Shown here: in pieces, positions 14,659-14,834 of the stretch
Numbering within the stretch: the first letter of the stretch is position 1
Layout of the letters: the number at the start of each line of letters is the position of its first letter
Source: DASPLH01 sp035627675
GTDB lineage: Bacteria > Acidobacteriota > Terriglobia > Terriglobales > Acidobacteriaceae
DNA length: 14,834 bases
Assembly: GCA_035627675.1 (NCBI GenBank)
Contig: DASPLH010000149.1
Span: forward strand, 1-14,834
Direction of reading: 5' to 3'
Program-made: the position numbers and the translations under genes
The notes under the pieces: model-generated
What the model was told of the DNA's origin: nothing
The model's input: the letters and a program-made list of their open reading frames with translations, nothing else
The model's database searches: none

Positions 14659-14834
14659 ATGTCCGCTTCCTTCCTTCGCCTCGCGGCCGCTCTCTGCTTC
14701 CTGTGCGCGACAGCCGTTGCGCAGGTCACGTTCGGCATCAACGAATACCCAACGCGCGCACTCGACGAAGTGCGACGTGGAGACTTCAACCGCGACGGCA
14801 ACCCCGACGCGATCGCCTGGAGCACGAAGAGCGC
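14659..14834 (+). CDS. Exported FG-GAP/VCBS repeat protein, N-terminal fragment
   Basis: The 5' end of a gene that runs off the window; 58 complete codons are visible. ATG 14659 follows a GGGGG-type ribosome-binding site. The N-terminus MSASFLRLAAALCFLCATAV followed by AQ is a clear Sec signal peptide with cleavage expected after AVA (residue 21). The mature part reads VTFGINEYPTRALDEVRRGD, then FNRDGNPDAIAW. The DFNRDGNPDAI segment is the calcium-binding loop typical of FG-GAP/VCBS repeats, which build extracellular beta-propellers. The protein is therefore probably secreted or surface-located. The number of repeats and other domains lie outside the window. Confidence 0.8.
   Translation, partial: MSASFLRLAAALCFLCATAVAQVTFGINEYPTRALDEVRRGDFNRDGNPDAIAWSTKS

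Overview
The window is about 14.8 kb of GC-rich bacterial chromosome with short intergenic gaps and ordinary housekeeping genes. No transposase, phage gene, CRISPR array, tRNA or rRNA was seen. The gene content and the many intergenic palindromes suggest a member of the Acidobacteriota. The pointers are a DUF4382-type lipoprotein, a C4 zinc-ribbon protein with an extra C-terminal domain, a divergent hypoxanthine phosphoribosyltransferase in a tilS-hpt-ftsH cluster, and a cysteine-type GrdB/PrdB-like protein. The assignment is an inference from protein families, not from a marker RNA.

Layout, left to right. Bases 1-296 hold the 3' end of isocitrate lyase (glyoxylate shunt), followed by a bidirectional terminator and a small CxxC/His-rich protein on the minus strand. 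An FmdB-type zinc-ribbon regulator (minus) and rsmI (plus, 16S rRNA 2'-O-methylation) are divergent. A minus-strand pair follows: a coiled-coil C4 zinc-ribbon protein, then an RlmI-like 23S rRNA cytosine methyltransferase. This pair is flanked by two related AT-rich palindromic repeats. Next come a small two-helix membrane protein and a HAD hydrolase on the plus strand. They face, across a duplicated long hairpin, a minus-strand group: a GrdB/PrdB-like CxxC protein, an FlK-like hot-dog thioesterase, an HU histone-like protein with a near-consensus promoter, and a DUF4382 lipoprotein. The right third is plus-strand: tilS, hpt-like, ftsH, a LURP-one-related protein, and the start of an exported FG-GAP repeat protein that runs off the window.

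Functionally the window combines translation quality (rsmI, rlmI-like, tilS), proteolysis (ftsH), nucleoid structure (HU), central carbon metabolism (aceA) and several poorly known proteins. No obvious new multi-gene system is visible.

The observations most worth checking are five. The HPRT-like protein has lost several catalytic residues while staying between tilS and ftsH. An intrinsic terminator directly abuts the ribosome-binding site of the GrdB/PrdB-like gene, which looks like an attenuator. The rlmI-like gene has no canonical start codon where homology expects one. The intergenic palindromes occur as related copies. The FlK-like thioesterase keeps the full fluoroacetyl-CoA thioesterase triad spacing.
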